From Halichondria panicea (Eukaryota > Porifera > Demospongiae > Suberitida > Halichondriidae): 64,000 nt of DNA. Numbering within the stretch: the stretch's first letter is position 1; each line of letters opens with the position of its first letter. The notes beneath the pieces were generated by a model that saw nothing but the letters and a program-made list of their open reading frames with translations, was not told the DNA's origin and searched no databases. The DNA is taken from positions 5,248,839-5,312,838 of the forward strand of contig NC_087383.1 in NCBI RefSeq assembly GCF_963675165.1, given 5' to 3'. Made by a program: the position numbers and the translations under genes. Shown here piece by piece: positions 46,290-57,600 of the stretch.

Positions 46290-47900
46290 TCTATTTAGAG
46301 TGCACCGACTAACCTGGCACACCGCTTCGACCTGCATAACAAAACGTGGAAGTACTAAAAAAACCGGAAAGAATATCCGAGTGTTTCTCAGCGGAGACTA
46401 TGAGTTCCTGTGCAACATATTTGGCTTGTCAGGTGCTGCAGGTAAAAGTAATACTTCGGTTATAATAATTACACATGTAGGCTGAGACCGCAGTTGCAAG
46501 TAGAAATAGACTGTAGTTTTAGCCACACCCACACCCACCGCCCACATTAGTGATAGTAGAATATCCAGTTTTCACATGCAGCCGTATAAATTTAGATAGT
46601 TGTCTGATAGTCTGAAATCCAACTGGAGGTGAGTTTAGTACTACTTAATACTTCATCTATGTGAGCGTATGTTTTGTGCAGCCCCTTCATGTTACTGCTG
46701 CTGCAAATTAGTTAACTTTTAGCTACTAGCTACTGCGCCAGAAATCTTGCAGTGCCACAAAGGTCACTCTGTTAGGTCCTGTTCAATTGACCTGTGACCT
46801 CTAGAACAGCTACCACTAAAAAACACGAAAAAGCTATGTCTTCTATCCTATGTCTCCTATGTCAACAAGAAGAATTCGTTCACCTACTGGAGAAACGCCA
46901 CCAAAAAGACCTTTGCAACCCAGATCTTCCAACAAGCCATTACAGTCCAAGAAAAAACTCTCCTTTGAGGAGCTCTGTCAAATCCTCAACCAATTTCGAA
47001 GATGAAACTCTGGGTTCGCTATATTTTGCTAAACTGAAGGATTGGCCATCTGAGAAGGAAGGTGCCTCAAAGTTTTTGGGAGGAGATGTTTGCAAGACAA
47101 AAAGATCAAGTAATCTGTGCCTGTCGTAGAGTAGAGCTGCGAAATGTCTCCATTCCCGATGCTGAATTTATTTCAAACAAAAAACATGCACAGCTGATAA
47201 GTGTGCAGCTCTGTTGAGAGTGATACTATTGAAACCCTTGATACGGCTGAGCGTTTAGTGAGCTGCCTATTGTTTGAAGAAGCAGTTTCAATCTTCAAAA
47301 AGAAGCAATATCCTGTATGCTCTGGCTAAAGGTTTTGGGACAAAACGTTCAGATCAGTCTGATTCTCTGTTCCCCTCAAAAATGCTGTTTTAGTTGAATA
47401 TTGTGCCAACTTTTTCATCGCACCAACCATAGCCCAAGCCCAAGTAAGTATTCGCGCCCAAGTATGGTTACTTGAGTATAACCTCACTAATTATGATTGT
47501 TTGGGTCCTGCCCTGACTCGGCCCCATTTACCCTCGCTCGTTGACACGATGGGGGATGGAGTGTGCATGTTCAGGGCAATGTCTGTGGTCTATCAACGAC
47601 TGTCAGGCGAGACATTGTAAAGTGATTTTCAACATTTGTTTATGGTAAACATTGGTTGATCGATGCAGGTTACCCGGACATGATCTCCTACGTCAGGGGC
47701 ACGCAAATGGACCAAACACGTACCTGGGGAACTCACTTGGAGATTTTTGCACTGGCCCATCTGCTCGCTCGAGAACAGTTGCCTGGTGTGTCACTGTCCT
47801 GTCCGAGCAAAATAGACCCCCCGGTTTGTATATTTATCACACGAGTGACCACTACAAAGTAGTGACATCTGTGAACTTACGTCCCTCCCGTTCAATGTTT
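46290..47900 (+). pseudogene. Fragments of a mobile-element gene including an OTU protease motif
   Basis: An exon-like piece after TATTTAG (46283) ends NIRVFLSGDYEFLCNIFG + LSGAAG at a GTAAAA donor near 46442. I recall this motif from multi-copy invertebrate mobile-element proteins. At 46862 ATG opens MSTRRIRSPTGETPPKRP to KLSFEELCQILNQFRR. At 47549 ATG opens MGDGVCMFRAMSVVYQRLSG, an OTU cysteine-protease signature (Asp and Cys of DGxC). A short gap with GTAAAG...GCAG follows, then YPDMISYVRGTQMDQT + RTWGTHLEIFALAHLL, and in another frame SDHYKVV with the likely catalytic His. OTU proteases remove ubiquitin, and some transposon proteins carry one. A frameshift lies between the last two pieces. 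Whether these parts were one gene is unclear. Confidence 0.5.
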
Positions 47901-48895
47901 CACACATACTCTGTTACTCTGTGCGTATGTTTACTCTGTGCGTATGTTGCCCATTGTTGTTATACATGGAGACTTACTTTACTGCCCGTTCAAAGTAAAA
48001 AATATTCCTTCCATCAACATAATATGGGTAACCACCTTTTCTTTCTGTTATTAATTGACTCTAAGTGTAGAACTTAATTGTTCAATGTTTCACACGCGTA
48101 GGTTGCCCATTGTTGTTTGTTCATGGAGACTTATGTCAAACGGTTTACTGCCCGTTCATTGAATGTGTGATGTGTGGCTAAAAGCATTCCTTCCATTTGT
48201 GTCTCTGAGCACACTGGTCCAAGAGAGCTAACAAACAAACCAACAAATGGCCAACCATAATTTCTTTTCATTAAAACATTTCTTTTGAGCGTCACAATAC
48301 GGTGAGTGAAGAGTATTCAATGTGCTTATCCCCTGCAGTGTCCCTGCAGTGTCCCAATAACAAAGACACGTGATGTGTATAGGACTCTAGGCAAATACAA
48401 CGAAAAACGAGATGAAGGCCTTACCTCAAAGGTGTCTTGGAAACCGGCCGAATGAAACGAAACAACACCTTTTGAAAAGGGAAAAACAAAACACTAACTC
48501 ATAATTATTATAATATACATGTTTTGCTATTTATTTCTTCTATTTAATGCTCATTTGGCACTCCCACTTGCAGTGGCAAAAAATTTATTGGATTAAGAAT
48601 TTACGGCATGTAATAATTATGATAGCCTCTATTACATGATAGCCTCTATTACAGGCCTCACTGTATTGAGGCCTTGTGAAGGAGGCTAGTGATGACGATT
48701 GAAATACTAATCTGGGTGGTCTCGAGGCTTAATTTGTTGTTATTCATAGTAAAACCAGTAGGTTTTACATAGAATTGTTATAACATTCAAGAGTTCACTT
48801 TATTTCTGCTGTCACTGGTGCATTGAATATCTGCAGATGGAGGAAATTATGGAAAGTTCACAACACTATTAAAACTTCAATACTTCAATACTTAC
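47901..48895. other. Non-coding stretch
   Basis: CATTGTTGTTATACATGGAG + ACTTA...TTTACTGCCCGTTCA at 47952-47994 is repeated with variation at 48108-48158. GATAGCCTCTATTACA is doubled near 48635. No gene. Confidence 0.5.
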
Positions 48896-49178
48896 GTAGA
48901 CACTTCTGCCTCCTGCACCACGGCCACGACCACGACCACGGCCCCTGCCTCTACCTCGCTGTGGACTGGGAGCAGGAGGCACGTAGTCTTCATCACTAGA
49001 AGAACTAGATTCGTATGAATCTGTCTCCATTGGGTCAGTGTCAGTTAAAGTGAAAGTGAAAGTGAGATGGAGTACTTTAATACTGGGAGGAGAGCGGCCT
49101 TGGGATTGGAGAAGGAGTGACTGGAACAGGGGTCCGGGCTGGACGCTGAGGTGTTTGTTCAGGATCAGGAGTTGCCAT
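48896..49178 (-). CDS. Possible first exon: acidic and RG-rich protein
   Basis: From ATG at 49178 (MATPDPEQTPQRPARTPVPV), or more simply ATG at 49030, the minus strand encodes METDSYESSSSSDEDYVPP, then a run of Arg-Gly repeats, and ends at a GTCTAC|GTAAGT donor (48896). An acidic Ser stretch followed by RG repeats is typical of N-termini of nuclear proteins, including some piggyBac-like transposases, but this is weak evidence. The two starts are in different frames, separated by an ACTTTC repeat. No downstream exon was identified. Confidence 0.35.
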
Positions 49179-49894
49179 TCTGTATCACAGTTATACAAAC
49201 TGGTAACCACAAAAAAATCACTTACCATATACGTATTAAGCTTTGTTTAGATGACATTGGGAACTGCTTTATATAGTGCTCGCGAATTTTCCCCATTCAA
49301 CATACAAACTTCAAAGGTTGTCAACGCAAATATCAGATCTTACCTTTTCCCATGTTCACATACGTGCGTACGCACACACACATGTACACATGTATACAGG
49401 TGGTCTACATAAATATTGAATGACTACTCACCTTCGAAGTACTCTATCAAGATGGCTATAATACAAATATTCCTATATTCCTATAGTACAGACGGTGGGT
49501 CGAACTCCATGGACGTTACTCTTTCACTAGCTTGCGTCACACTTTGTCACTTATAATTAAATTTAAATACTACTGTAATTTGCAATGTGAAAAATTGCTA
49601 GGATTGGCCCAAGGGAAACCTTTAAAATGCGTGGAAACAAGAAATTCGGCGAGTGCATAACTCTAATCCGTTACAACGTCATGAACATGTGCTGATAACT
49701 TGTATCATAATAAAAATAGCATCACAATAGTGCAGTGACAGATTAACAATCTTTCTATTATAGGATCATTAATTCTGGTTGTGGACAGTCTATGGCTATC
49801 GCATATAGTTTGTTAATTGTATAGGGTAAATGATTGTCTATACACTGACAGTATACACATGCACTATCACAGTGTGTCCCTTTTAGCTCTTTGT

Positions 49895-50185
49895 TGAAAA
49901 GTATAGCCCAGTAGCTAGTAGCCTGTCTAATCATTATCATGCATTGTCTGGATTGTCTGGACTGTCTTTGCTCTCTCTTTCTGTCTTTCTTCTAGATCTT
50001 TGTCTTTATTTGGCTCTTTATATTATTTGGCTCTTTATACTTGGCACTGTCTTAGTATAGCCCAGTAGCTAGTAGCCCTGAGGCTATTGTTCTGATCATT
50101 ATCATACTTCATGCATCAATCAGTACTGCATCAATGAATGGTCTGGACTGGACTGGACTGTCTTTGCTCTTTCTCTCTAGATCTT
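49895..50185. repeat. Tandem duplication, unit about 150 bp
   Basis: TATAGCCCAGTAGCTAGTAG to TCTTTGCTCTTTCTCTCTAGATCTTT twice, with smaller internal repeats (GGACT, TTATTTGGCTCTTTATA). 49180-49890 and 50190-50700 show no recognised gene. Confidence 0.85.
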
Positions 50186-50751
50186 TGGTTTTTTACTTTG
50201 CACTGTCTTTGCTGTAAAGGGGGTATCACAAAACTAAAACACATACCTTGTATCACAAAGTTTCAATATGATAATGTAATACTATGTAATCACCCTATAT
50301 ACATACTGTTATTGAGTTTGGGTTGTACCCACTGGCTTTGCTTAGCCCTGCATCAAAGTAGATTTTGACTAAAACATCCTGGAAATTTTTGAGAATAGGC
50401 ATATAACCATGACAGATCACTTCCATACTCGGTCTTGAGTGACTGCAGACGTTCATACGTTGCCTGGTCCCCCTCTAATAGGACTACTTTGTGGTTTCCC
50501 CTTCATACGAGTTAGGTCATTGATGACACTTAGACACTTAGCAAGGTTTCATGTCTAGAATATTGTAATAGATGACATTAGTTTGAGAGACTACAATTGA
50601 CTTCATCTCTGTTTTGTTTTCCTAGCCAGCTTCTTTTCCTAGCCAGCATCTCTTTAAACTTGCTCTCGTTTCACATTGTCCCAATTTAAAATCAGCCATA
50701 TTAAGTTTGGCGTTTGATTCTACACTAGAGCAGTGACGTGTCGGGTTAGAA

Positions 50752-52084
50752 TTACTCCTGTTCTGCTTCTCCGTTTTTTGGGAGAGTAAAGCCTTTTGTT
50801 TGTATCAAATGAATGCTGTTACTTAATTCCACTCCATTCACTGTAGATGTAGTAGTATCTTTGTTAAGGAGTTGAGGTTGAGCAATCTGCACCGTCCAGC
50901 TGCTCTCGGGCATAGTGATACACATGATACACATAATCTATGTTGTCAGCTGACGCAATCATAAAACTGTTACTTGGGTAGTGAGTCAGGATTCCTTCCT
51001 TAACACGTTTCTGGATACGATATTGCATATATCGAAGAGCTTGAACAAATTCCTAGTCTATTCAGCAGTTTTATAAGCCTTTTTGACCCTCCACATGCAT
51101 TTGCTATTAGTGTGTGTAACTTAGTGTGTGTAACGGAAATTAGCACTGGCGGTAAACAGCATTACACATACACATGCATTACACATACACAAAATCATCT
51201 TCGAATGTTCCGTTTGCTTGAAGCATTGTTGGTAGCTTTGTTCGAAATGGGCCTTTTTAGCAAACAAATTGCTTTCCAAATGTCAGGATGAATTTTACTT
51301 ACGAAGTATTCTATGTTTACACACTCTATGTTGTGTGGTGATAGTTTATAGTGGAATGAATAGTGGAATGAAATTTTTTATTCAGATCTAGACATACTAC
51401 TGAAAGGTTATCTTTGAATTCTGGATTCCTAGTCCTAGCCTCCCCTAGGGAAACGGTAAGTGCGTAAAACAAATCACCTCCATATCGATATAGAACAGTC
51501 CCTGTTCTTTTCACTGAGCACCTGTAAGCCATATGATGCAGATGATAGCTGGCTTCTGAGCCATCCTGGGCTTCTACTGTTATAATCTTGTTTGTGTCAG
51601 TGTACTGTATGAACTGAAACAAAAGAGCAGTTTGTTTACTGCTTCTCCTACATGAATTGCAACTATAGTTGATACATAGGCAACTGCTTTTTCAAATGTT
51701 TTATTAGCAATGGTAATTCGGTAATTTAGCTTTCAGTCCATTCAAGAGGTCCTCGTCAATACTTTGAACTGAGCCAATTAAGTGTGACTTGACTTATAAC
51801 ACGTAACTTATAACACGTAACACACTCTGTCTGAAGGGGAAAGCTTATCACTTAATCTACTTCAGGAATGAATCGGCTTTTAGTTGAATCTAAAATAAGT
51901 AATCTATTATGCATATGATTGACTTATGTAGCGTCTACAAACCTCGCTGGATTGGTGTGATGATTTCGCTCTGGCTCTGGATGCGGCTCATTTCAATCTA
52001 TAGTTAGCTGATAAACTTTTGTAACATGTCATACATATCTAAACAAACCTCTGTGGTGTTAATTTGTTCACCACTTGTTGCCAT
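50752..52084 (-). pseudogene. Spliced gene of a multi-copy mobile-element family, decayed
   Basis: Good exon structure on the minus strand: 52084-52049 (MATSGEQINTTE), 51997-51943 (IEMSRIQSQSEIITPIQR) and an exon from 51768 (SIDEDLLNGLKAK), each with GT-AG sites. A later exon starts after TTGTTTCAG near 51618 (FIQYTDTNKIITVEAQ, SYHLHHMAYRCSV, GGDLFYALTVS). Near 51050-50752 come ALRYMQYRIQKRVKEGI and NSFMIASADNIDY, then in another frame ESSWTVQIAQPQL. The SADNIDY...SSW..TVQ.AQP pattern is familiar from invertebrate repetitive, transposon-like genes, though I cannot name the family. Frames are broken by short duplications (GGTAATTC/GGTAATTT near 51711; ATTCCACTAT near 51350; ATGTGTATC near 50925). 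Confidence 0.5.
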
Positions 52085-52766
52085 TATGACCACATGGAGA
52101 TTTTGGTGGGTAAATTTGGGTAAATTTAGCATGCTCTAACTTTTTGTTTTTAACAACCAGGTTTTTTTTGCAATAATATCTTTGATTTTTTGTCTCTGCC
52201 CTGTGCAAATTTTGTGGCATGCCCGTATTGGGAACATGCCCGTATTGGGTGCCCGTATTGGGAAACGCGATTTTGAAGACATCTGAGGTACAAAATTGTG
52301 CAGTATGTACAAAAACGGGGCTAGAGGCAAGCAGCTAGCAAAACTAGATACTTTGTAAGTACCTGGAAGACTGAAAAGCAGATCATACCTTTCGCAGCAA
52401 GAAAGATAAACATAAACAAGCTAGAAGATAGCTCAGAAACCTATAACCGCAAAATAAAAAGAAACAGAAAGTACTTCCTGCTAAAAAAAATAAAAAATAT
52501 AAAACGGTCACTGGCCATCCGACTGAAGATGGAGCCAAATTACTCTCCAACGAAGGTCCAATGAGTATAGAATCGGCATCTTACTTTTTGAATTTCGCGA
52601 GTTTATTAGCAGGCAGGGCTGAGCTCTATAGTCAACCAAGCTCTATAGTCAACCAACCTGAAAACCTATTGATAATACATACTAATACATATACTAACCC
52701 TTTCCCTGCTTTAGTAATTTAAAAATTTATAACTCATGATGAAAACACAAAGTTCCACAGGTAGAA
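52085..52766. other. Flank of the Ginger1 insertion
   Basis: No gene. GAGCTCTATAGTCAACCAA + GCTCTATAGTCAACCAA (near 52621) and GCCCGTATTGGGAACAT (near 52221) are short tandem duplications. Confidence 0.5.
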
Positions 52767-52770
52767 CCGG
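52767..52770. other. CCGG target-site duplication, left
   Basis: CCGG directly precedes the TGTCA terminus. The partner is at 57208-57211. CCGG-type duplications are diagnostic of Ginger1. Confidence 0.9.
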
Positions 52771-52873
52771 TGTCATAGGAATGAATGACTCCCCTAAATA
52801 ATGACTCCCGGTCACTCCTACCTAGGCACCAGTGACTCCCGGTCACTCACGCCTAGGAATAAATGACTCCCCC
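52771..52873. repeat. Ginger1 left terminal inverted repeat
   Basis: About 100 bp alignable to the inverse of 57115-57207, with gaps. It is made largely of TGACTCCC and GGTCACTCC motifs, which continue to about 52925 beyond the alignable part. Confidence 0.85.
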
Positions 52874-53356
52874 GGTCACTGACTCCTAGTCACGAATGAC
52901 TCCCCCCTGGAAAAAATGACTCCCCCGAAATTTATATATGAACACTGATCCATAGAGCTAAAGAGACTTCAGGGGCTATACTAAGTACATGCATCCTCAA
53001 AACCTGTCACAGTGTGACTATACAATCAAGCTCAAGACTGTTATCAGGACTGCATGCATGCTATCTGTGAGAGACCTGTTTAATACATAGTATGACTATA
53101 ATTACAGCTGTTCCTTATATACTGTAAACTGGTTCAGTTTAGCTATTAGTACCTATAGTACTTATACTACATTGTACACTCTGTTCACATTTTCACACGT
53201 CTCACGGTCACTGTAAAGCAAAACTTATAATACAACAACATCCATCAAAATAACAAATAGATCTACAGTGCATGAAAAACAAACAAAACAACAGTGCAAA
53301 TTAACAGTGTATAAACAAAAACAGCTAGTGGAAGATAACGAAATGCTAAAAAAATT

Positions 53357-56300
53357 CTATCTAGATCTACAAGTAGGACAAAACCAATCTCCAAGTGGAG
53401 ATACTTTAATACGAACACATTTATAATGATACCACACAGTACATGTGTCGCACTGGACCATTTCATCATAACAGTCAGGGCGGAGACAAGGGCAGTATAT
53501 CGTAATTACTATGCTGGAAAATCTTTCTGGTCTCTTGCGGCTACTAACATCTTTTGACTTTGGAAATCTTCTGAGTTTCTCATTTTCAAAGCAACGCACA
53601 AGATGTGGCCTCATTTTGTCTTCATTTAGGGTGATGGTATCCAGATTGTCTCCTTGCAATGCGTGGTATGCAGCGGCAATTGCAAACAAACCACAGTTGT
53701 TACTGCCACTGCTCTGCTGTTGAATGGAGGCCACAGATAGTAACAGCCCATTGTGCGCTATTAAAGGCTTATACATCTGTGCGATTTGCAGCTCAGCACT
53801 TGGCTCCAGGTCTTTCCCATATTGGAAGCAGCTATCAAAGAGGAAAAGTTCCCCCTTGATGAGTGCTGTCGCAATCCAGTGATGCCTCTCTGTTACAAAG
53901 AATATCTGCACGGCTGTATAGGATATATATGATATAATTATTATACGGTGCGGCCAAGGATGAGGATGAGGTATAATTATACCAATACTATAATAATACT
54001 ACTATTAATTTAAGTAGAAATTATACCTGTGGCTTCACTACTAGTGACTGCAGGAAAGGACATCTTCTGAACCAGAAGAGTAGAATAACAGCCTTCAATA
54101 TTTGGAAATTGCATTCGCATCAGTTTGTGCGCAGCATACATATGACGGTCAGAAAGCATCCCGCTCTCAGCAAGAACTACATCCTTGTCTCCCGTCCTCA
54201 GGTCCAAATCCTTCACCCAGTAACTTGAATTCTGTCGAATGTGCACACAATAATTATAATGAACGGTTTATAGTGTGCATGCACATAATTATTAATAATA
54301 ATTGTAATTAACGATAGCTCCTGTTAACAAGTATATAACTATATACCTTTCTTGTTACAGATTGAGTAGTCCTTTGCTTCTTCAAAGGTGGCTCCATAGA
54401 GGATGCAGTCTTAACCTGAGAGAAGGGGGCGTCTCGCTTGCGAGAGGAGTGAGCATCTGGCTTGTGAGAGGAGGGGACGTCTGGCTTGTGAGAGGAGGGA
54501 GCGGCTGGCTTGTGAGAGGAGGGGACGTCTGGCTTGTGAGAGGAGGGAGCGGCTGGCTTGTGAGAGGAGGGGACGTCTGGCTTGTGAGAGGAGGGGACGT
54601 CTGGCTTGTGAGAGGAGGGAGCGGCTGGCTTGTGAGAGGAGGGGACGTCTGGCTTGTGAGAGGAGGGAGCGGCTGGCTTGTGAGAGGAGGGGACGTCTGG
54701 CTTGTGAGAGGAGGGAGCGGCTGGCTTGTGAGAGGAGGGGGCGTCTGGCTTGTGAGAAGAGGGAAAATCACAATTTTTTTCCCACAGCTTCTAAAAATGG
54801 AGTGTATAATTATAAAGAAACATGAAACATTAAATTAATATCGTAAAGAGAAATGTAATGTAATTATAATTAGCTTCAAAATCTAGAGACACATGCATTA
54901 TACCTTGCTTGGGTCTTTCATAGGAGTACTCGTCAAAGAAGGGTTAAACTGATCGAGAGATTCATCGTGATGGTTGTCTGATAATTCGGAAGGATCCGAG
55001 AGAGAACTATGTTGATCAAAGATAGGTTTTTCGGAGTCTGAGCCATGGTAATGCTTTAACCGCTGTTGGTTAACAGCCTTTTTTAAGGTCTTTCCAGTCT
55101 TAGGGTTGGCAATCTTAAAGACTCCCTTGTCCAAGCACTCCACCACCGTGTATGGGCCTAACCACCGAGGCTTCAGCTTGTCTCCCTTCTTACATTCCCT
55201 GGCTGAATTCCTCAGCCAGACCAAAGTCCCAGTCTTAAACACCTATATAATTAGAAAAATGACATGGCTATGACATTAAACGAGTAATGAAAATAGCCAT
55301 GCTACGCTCATACAATGATATAGCCTGCTCACCCTCTTGTCTGCATGCTTCCGATCATAGTACATCTTGTCCTTTTCTTGGGCATTGTCAATGTTCTTCT
55401 TGGCTTTGCTGTGGATATCATCCTTTAACTTTGTAACAGCTCGAGCATGGGTCATAATGGCACTAATGTCCCAGCTCTGCTCAAGTTCACCCTCGCTGCC
55501 TAACTCCAGTTGAATAGGGAGTACAGGTTTCCTGCATGTGGAATGTTATAACAATAATGCATGCATGCCAGATTATCATGTAATTATTATAATAATTATA
55601 ATTATGAACAACTCACCGACAGAACATCAACTCGAAAGGTGAATACTTCGTTGCCTTTTGCTTACTCGTCCTATAAGCAAAGAGAATAGCGGGCAAGTGG
55701 TAGTCCCAGTCGGTCTGTGAGTCATTCACATATTTGAGTAGTGCTGTTTGAAGTGTTTGATTGAAACGTTCAGTTAGCCCGTTGGTTTGTGGGTGGTAAG
55801 CTGAAGTGACCCTGTGCTCTGTTCCAGTGAATCGAAAAAGCTCTGTGTTGACCTGATTAACAAACTCACGGCCTTGGTCCGATATCAGCACCTCACAAAA
55901 CCCAAACCTGCGTGCATGTATAACCATAATCATTAAATACGTGTTATTATAATTATGTGTAGAGATGCATGTGATTACAATTTCACACACATGCATAGCT
56001 TACCGACAAAACAAGTTGTACAGGAACATTGCCACTCCAAATGCAGTTTTGTCAGGGAGTGGGGCTGCTTCAGCCCATTTGCTAAAATAATCGACCAATG
56101 TTACCACATATTTGCTGCCATTGGGTGTAATCGGCAAAGGTCCTATCAAGTCTATGCCAACCTATAAAGTGAATTACATAATTATAATTAATATATGATT
56201 GTGCTCAAAACAAATAATTATTATGCAATGCCATAAAAATTATAGTGTACATATACCTGATGCCAGACTTTGGGTTGTACAGATATCGGATGGAGTTTGG

Positions 56301-56781
56301 CATTTGTCTTTACAAATGCTGGGTTCATTCTCTGGCACTGGCTGCAGTTCTTTACATACTCTCGAATCTCCTCCACCATCGACTTCCAGTAGAATCTAGA
56401 ACATATCTTGTCTATAGTTCTATCTCTTCCAAAGTGGCCACCAGCTGTTCCTGCATGCATGCGTATAATAGATTACAAGCATACATAATTACATACATGC
56501 TCTATTACCTACTATTATCATTTTACCAAAGCCATAATAATTATTATACCTGCATGGCAATCTTCGAGGATTCTTGATTTCTCCTCATTGCTGCGCACAC
56601 ATATCCTCCAGTCAGCTGCATCAGCAGCTTTGGTGTGCTTCTTGTAATATAGGCTACCATTTTCAAACTTAAAGTTCTGCCTGCATTTTCTTCTAAAGTT
56701 TGCCTTCTCTGTTTTGCTGTTAATAGTAGGAGGGTATTCTCCTTTTCGTAAATAGTTTTCAATCTCTTGTAAATTCTCCAT
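53357..56781 (-). CDS. Ginger1 transposase: integrase, Ulp1 protease and PHD finger
   Basis: Nine exons: 56781-56550, 56450-56257, 56161-56004, 55907-55617, 55531-55333, 55242-54904, 54790-54347, 54231-54027, 53913-53357. All introns are GT-AG and phases agree throughout, giving 2619 nt (872 residues). Domains in order: YPYY-type motif (GEYPPTINSKTEK); HHCC zinc finger (CHAGTAGGHFGRD to NCSQCQ); integrase core with D in VGIDLIGP, D in ISDQGREF, E in GLTERFNQ; GPY motif (PRWLGPYTVVE); an SHKPDVPS/SHKPAAPS repeat with a basic KKQRTTQ; a Ulp1/C48 protease with H in RHHWIA, D in LFDSCF and C in NNCGLFAI; a Cys/His PHD-type finger (MVQCDTCTVWYHYKC to FCPTC). It should cut and join the element's ends in the nucleus. 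The protease, SUMO- or ubiquitin-like specific by family, may act on the protein itself or host modifiers (inference). No broken key residue was seen. Confidence 0.92.
54427..54762 (-). repeat. 24-bp coding minisatellite in Ginger1 exon 7
   Basis: Thirteen SHKP units plus one decayed SRKR unit, 8 residues each, alternating between DVPS and AAPS endings. It is open in several frames on both strands. The true frame (SHKP) is fixed by the flanking splice phases and by the continuation into FSQVKTASSMEPPLKKQR. Confidence 0.9.
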
Positions 56782-57114
56782 TTCTTGCTGCCTTCTTCAA
56801 ATGACATGACTGTGAACGATCACTGGTTTTATACCATAGATCTAGCTGTCACTTGCTGTCAACTACAGGATAGAACAATTAACCTTGCAACTCTGCTCTT
56901 CACACATTTATAGGTCTACATTCCAGCTGTCACTTGCTGTCTACTACAGGATGAACACTTGCTTCATTGCTACCTTGCATGCTACTACTAACCTTGCTCT
57001 TCATCCTGCATGGCTCTTCATTCTCTACTATATGTCTATGAGGAGTGCATGAATGTACTCTTGCTACTATATACTTACATTGATGGCAACATTGGCGGAA
57101 CAAACATGCGCATA
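56782..57114. repeat. Ginger1 5' region with a duplicated block
   Basis: AGCTGTCACTTGCTGTCAAC + TACAGGAT...ACCTTGC...CTCTTC occurs near 56845 and again, diverged, near 56927, upstream of the transposase start. It probably holds the promoter, but no clear TATA box was chosen. Confidence 0.5.
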
Positions 57115-57207
57115 GGGGAGTCATTTATTCCTGGGGGAGTCACCCACACCTTAGGCAGGAATGACCGGGGAGTCACTCCCACCGGGGAGTCATTCATTCC
57201 TCTGACA
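57115..57207. repeat. Ginger1 right terminal inverted repeat
   Basis: GGGGAGTCATTTATTCC...GGAGTCATTCATTCCTCTGACA, the inverse of the left end. Ends at TGACA against CCGG. Confidence 0.88.
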
Positions 57208-57211
57208 CCGG
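57208..57211. other. CCGG target-site duplication, right
   Basis: Exact partner of 52767-52770. Confidence 0.9.
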
Positions 57212-57489
57212 ACCTGCCGCATCCATGGAATCATCATTGTTGCCTAGGACCACCACCCCACAAATAACAATTGTTAACAAAAATTCACAAACAATTATTG
57301 TATGATGTTACAAAGTGACTGAACGAACACATGATAAAAGTGTTCCTCATGGCTCGAAACCAGACACCCTTTTCCCGGGAAATATTTTCTTCACCTACAC
57401 ACAAGTTCGTACTGACTAGCCTAAACAAACGTATAGTGAAGACTACAAATGCTACTCTATAGTGGTCCAGGAAGATGGTCCACCGGCTC

Positions 57490-57600
57490 TTTCTCTCTGA
57501 AAGGAAGCTAGCTATGATCCCAGTCACTTATCCTCTCACTCTACAAGGCCATAAGCATCAATATCCTCACTTTTCTTTCGAAGATTCTGATCGAACCGTA
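57490..57600 (+). pseudogene. Small fragment of the DUF7869-like family N-terminal region
   Basis: KLAMIPVTYPLTLQGHKHQYP + HFSFEDSDR parallels GLAMIPATVTQQGHKHRSPH of the 15-16 kb copy. Nothing further of the gene was found here. 57212-57480 and 57610-58100 are otherwise empty, apart from AATGACCCTGTGTGAT doubled at 57972. Confidence 0.4.

Larger units (their letters stand above)
52771..57207 (-). mobile_element. Complete Ginger1 DNA transposon, 4437 bp
   Basis: Termini TGTCATAGGAATGAATGACT (left) and, inverted, TGTCAGAGGAATGAATGACT (right), inside a CCGG duplication. It contains one spliced minus-strand gene with unbroken frame, a 425-bp 5' region and a 586-bp 3' region. Every hallmark of Ginger1 is present: Gypsy-like integrase with GPY motif, a Ulp1 C-terminal extension, TIRs of about 100 bp and the CCGG target. 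There are no reverse transcriptase, RNase H or LTRs, which excludes a Gypsy retrotransposon. Confidence 0.93.

Noticed and set aside
54382-54771. Minus-strand LTSQTSPP repeat protein and plus-strand GWLVRGGD repeat protein
   Set aside because: These are other frames of the Ginger1 coding minisatellite. Splice phases and the continuation into non-repeat sequence support the SHKP frame.
54898-56807. Gypsy LTR retrotransposon
   Set aside because: The integrase is Gypsy-like, but there is no reverse transcriptase, RNase H or LTR. The CCGG duplication, short TIRs and Ulp1 domain identify Ginger1.
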